The position numbers and the translations under genes were made by a program. This document shows, in pieces, positions 61,244 through 64,000 of a DNA stretch of 64,000 nucleotides. Numbering within the stretch: the first letter of the stretch is position 1; each line of letters begins with the position of its first letter. Source of the DNA: Heliobacterium chlorum (GTDB lineage Bacteria > Bacillota > Desulfitobacteriia > Heliobacteriales > Heliobacteriaceae); the NCBI RefSeq assembly GCF_014502795.1, contig NZ_JACVHF010000011.1, positions 1-64,000 of the forward strand, read 5' to 3'. The notes under the pieces were generated by a model that was not told where the DNA came from, made no database searches, and was given only the letters and a program-made list of their open reading frames with translations.

Positions 61244-62371
61244 ATGGGCCAACGGGTATGGATGATGGATACAACTTTGCGGGACGGGGAGCAATCCCCC
61301 GGTGCCGCCTTCTCGCCGGAAGAAAAAGAATCAATCGCCCGTGCGCTGGTGGAAGCGGGAGTTCATGAGATCGAGGCGGGGGTTCCGGCCATGGGCGAAG
61401 ACGAACAAGCGACCATCGCCCGCCTCGTCGCTTTGAACCTCCCTGTTCGCTTGACCACTTGGAACCGAGCGGTGATCGATGATCTGGAAGCAAGTTTGAA
61501 GACTGGGGTCCGAGCGGTAGCCATCTCCGTTCCCTCTTCCGATCAACAGATTCGGCGGAAGCTTCAACAAAGCCGCGAGTGGGTCCTTGAGACGTTGGGA
61601 AAATGCCTGTACCGGGCCAAGCAAGAAGGTCTTTATGTATGCATTGGCTTGGAAGATGCCAGCCGGGCCGATACAGACTTTCTCATCCGCTTAGGCTTAG
61701 AAGCCCAACGTCTCAAAGCCAACCGTCTGCGTGTTTCCGATACGCTCGGTGTCCTTGACCCCATCCGAACCTTTACGCTCTTTGACCGCTTGGCCACATC
61801 GTTAACGATCCCCTTGGAAATTCACGCCCACAATGATTTAGGCATGGCGACTGCCAATACGGTTGCGGCGATCCAAGCCGGTGCAAAAGCCGCCAGCGTC
61901 ACCGTCTGTGGTCTTGGAGAACGAGCCGGGAACGCACCATTGGAAGAAGTAGCCGTGGCGTTGCGGCAATGCTGCAACGCCGATACTCATATTCAGATGA
62001 CAAAACTGCAGAGCCTTTGCCAACTGGTAAGCCGGATCACCCGACGACCGATTCCGCTGGCGAAACCGGTCGTCGGCCGCTATGCTTTCACCCATGCTTC
62101 CGCCATCCATGTCGATGGCTTACGCAAGGATAAAGGAAACTACGAAGGCCTGCCTCCCGAGTATATCAACCGCAAGCATCGCATCGCCTTAGGCAAATAC
62201 AGCGGGAAAAAATCACTCGTACAGGTCATACAAACGCTCAATCTTGAGATGGATCCAACAATGTTGGATCACTTGATCCAAAAGGTTCGTCTAAAAAGCC
62301 AAATCCTCAAACGTCCCCTACGTCGCCAAGACATCTTGGAAATCGTCGCAAACGAACAAATCGTGAAATAG
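61244..62371 (+). CDS. nifV: Homocitrate synthase
   Basis: A 375-residue homocitrate synthase of the isopropylmalate-synthase family. It condenses acetyl-CoA with 2-oxoglutarate to give the FeMo-co homocitrate ligand. The catalytic N terminus is DTTLRDGEQSPGAAF; the metal ligands lie in HAHNDLGMATAN (near residue 200). The NifV signature AGNAPLEEVAVAL follows. It starts 17 bp after nifB with AGGAGG upstream and is the last gene of the operon. Confidence 0.95.
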   Translation: MGQRVWMMDTTLRDGEQSPGAAFSPEEKESIARALVEAGVHEIEAGVPAMGEDEQATIARLVALNLPVRLTTWNRAVIDDLEASLKTGVRAVAISVPSSDQQIRRKLQQSREWVLETLGKCLYRAKQEGLYVCIGLEDASRADTDFLIRLGLEAQRLKANRLRVSDTLGVLDPIRTFTLFDRLATSLTIPLEIHAHNDLGMATANTVAAIQAGAKAASVTVCGLGERAGNAPLEEVAVALRQCCNADTHIQMTKLQSLCQLVSRITRRPIPLAKPVVGRYAFTHASAIHVDGLRKDKGNYEGLPPEYINRKHRIALGKYSGKKSLVQVIQTLNLEMDPTMLDHLIQKVRLKSQILKRPLRRQDILEIVANEQIVK

Positions 62372-62395
62372 CGATGTCACAGATACATCTACCCT

Positions 62396-62423
62396 TTGCA
62401 GGTTATCTTTTTTGGGTTATACT
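62396..62423 (+). promoter_or_regulatory. Promoter for the ABC-F gene
   Basis: TTGCAG (62396-62401), a 16-bp spacer and TATACT (62418-62423) form a good sigma70-type promoter 25 bp after the nifV stop. The predicted start near 62430 gives an ABC-F leader of about 155 nt. Confidence 0.65.
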
Positions 62424-62442
62424 ATATATTGTGCGACTCTTG

Positions 62443-62511
62443 ATGGTTTCGCACCATCTGGGCTATAGTCACTTCCACTCCCCAGGCTTCAGGCCTGGGG
62501 AGTTTTTGTGA
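62443..62511 (+). CDS. Possible leader ORF spanning the ABC-F leader terminator
   Basis: ATG 62443 opens a 22-codon frame starting MVSHHLGYSHFHSPGF and ending just past the terminator T-run. A small GATGGT/ACCATC hairpin covers its start. The ribosome site is weak. Ribosome stalling on such a leader is the known switch for some antibiotic-resistance ABC-F genes, but here it may be chance. Confidence 0.3.
   Translation: MVSHHLGYSHFHSPGFRPGEFL
62477..62507 (+). terminator. Intrinsic terminator between nifV and the ABC-F gene
   Basis: ACTCCCCAGGC pairs with GCCTGGGGAGT around a 5-nt loop and is followed by TTTTT. It ends the nif transcript. Because the promoter at 62396 lies upstream of it, it could also attenuate the ABC-F gene. 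Confidence 0.9.
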
Positions 62512-62576
62512 ATCGTCAATCTGCGACGAGAAGCGAATATAGGATAGTAGGTAAGACAAGAAGTAAAGGAAAGTAG

Positions 62577-64000
<1,424 letters not shown>

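Overview
The window looks like a chromosome segment of a heliobacterium (Heliobacteriaceae, anoxygenic photoheterotrophic Firmicutes). The main reason is the right-hand nif operon. Its order nifI1-nifI2-nifH-D-K-E-N-X-fdx-nifB-nifV behind a small upstream gene is the order known from Heliobacterium, and its Clostridia-style AGGAGG ribosome sites and frequent TTG/GTG starts agree. The species cannot be named from the sequence alone. No phage, insertion sequence, CRISPR array, tRNA or rRNA was seen.

Region 1 (about 0.2-28 kb) is a nearly complete anaerobic purine/urate catabolic island. Read right to left on the minus strand it holds ygeX, a sigma54-dependent activator, a three-subunit molybdenum hydroxylase (xdhA-xdhB-xdhC), a urate/xanthine permease, ygeY, ygeW, a carbamate kinase, a hydantoinase, a selenium-dependent-type one-piece xanthine dehydrogenase, a fused YqeC-MocA molybdenum-cofactor protein, a second purine permease, an aminohydrolase and adenine deaminase. 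ygfK and ssnA diverge on the plus strand. At least four near-consensus -24/-12 (sigma54) promoters, and a recurring TCTCA-N3-TGAGA inverted repeat near several of them, suggest one regulon driven by the activator at 20066-21838. A roughly 200-nt multi-stem hairpin followed by its own terminator lies after ssnA and may be an undescribed small RNA.

Region 2 (about 28-47 kb) is mixed. It has a VOC protein, two PLP enzymes, a HAD phosphatase, a ThrE-type exporter, a hybrid histidine kinase, a short siroheme-type reductase with a Cys-rich partner, a molybdate module (modA-B-C, modD and an HTH plus periplasmic-binding-like regulator), a Sel1-repeat protein, CbiL, and a NifX-like/DUF2325 pair. Region 3 (about 47-51 kb) holds a molybdopterin oxidoreductase, a small hypothetical protein and a cytoplasmic chemoreceptor of unusual domain order.

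Region 4 (51.3-62.4 kb) is the nif operon. It is preceded by a gene of the HutP family (RNA-binding antiterminators) and by an intrinsic terminator between that gene and nifI1. NAG triplets sit just before the terminator. This arrangement suggests that nif transcription in this lineage is controlled by antitermination, and it is the most interesting idea in the window. An ABC-F ATPase gene, preceded by a possible attenuator, runs off the right end. Overall the segment joins nitrogen acquisition (purine salvage to ammonia, N2 fixation) with the molybdenum supply both routes need.
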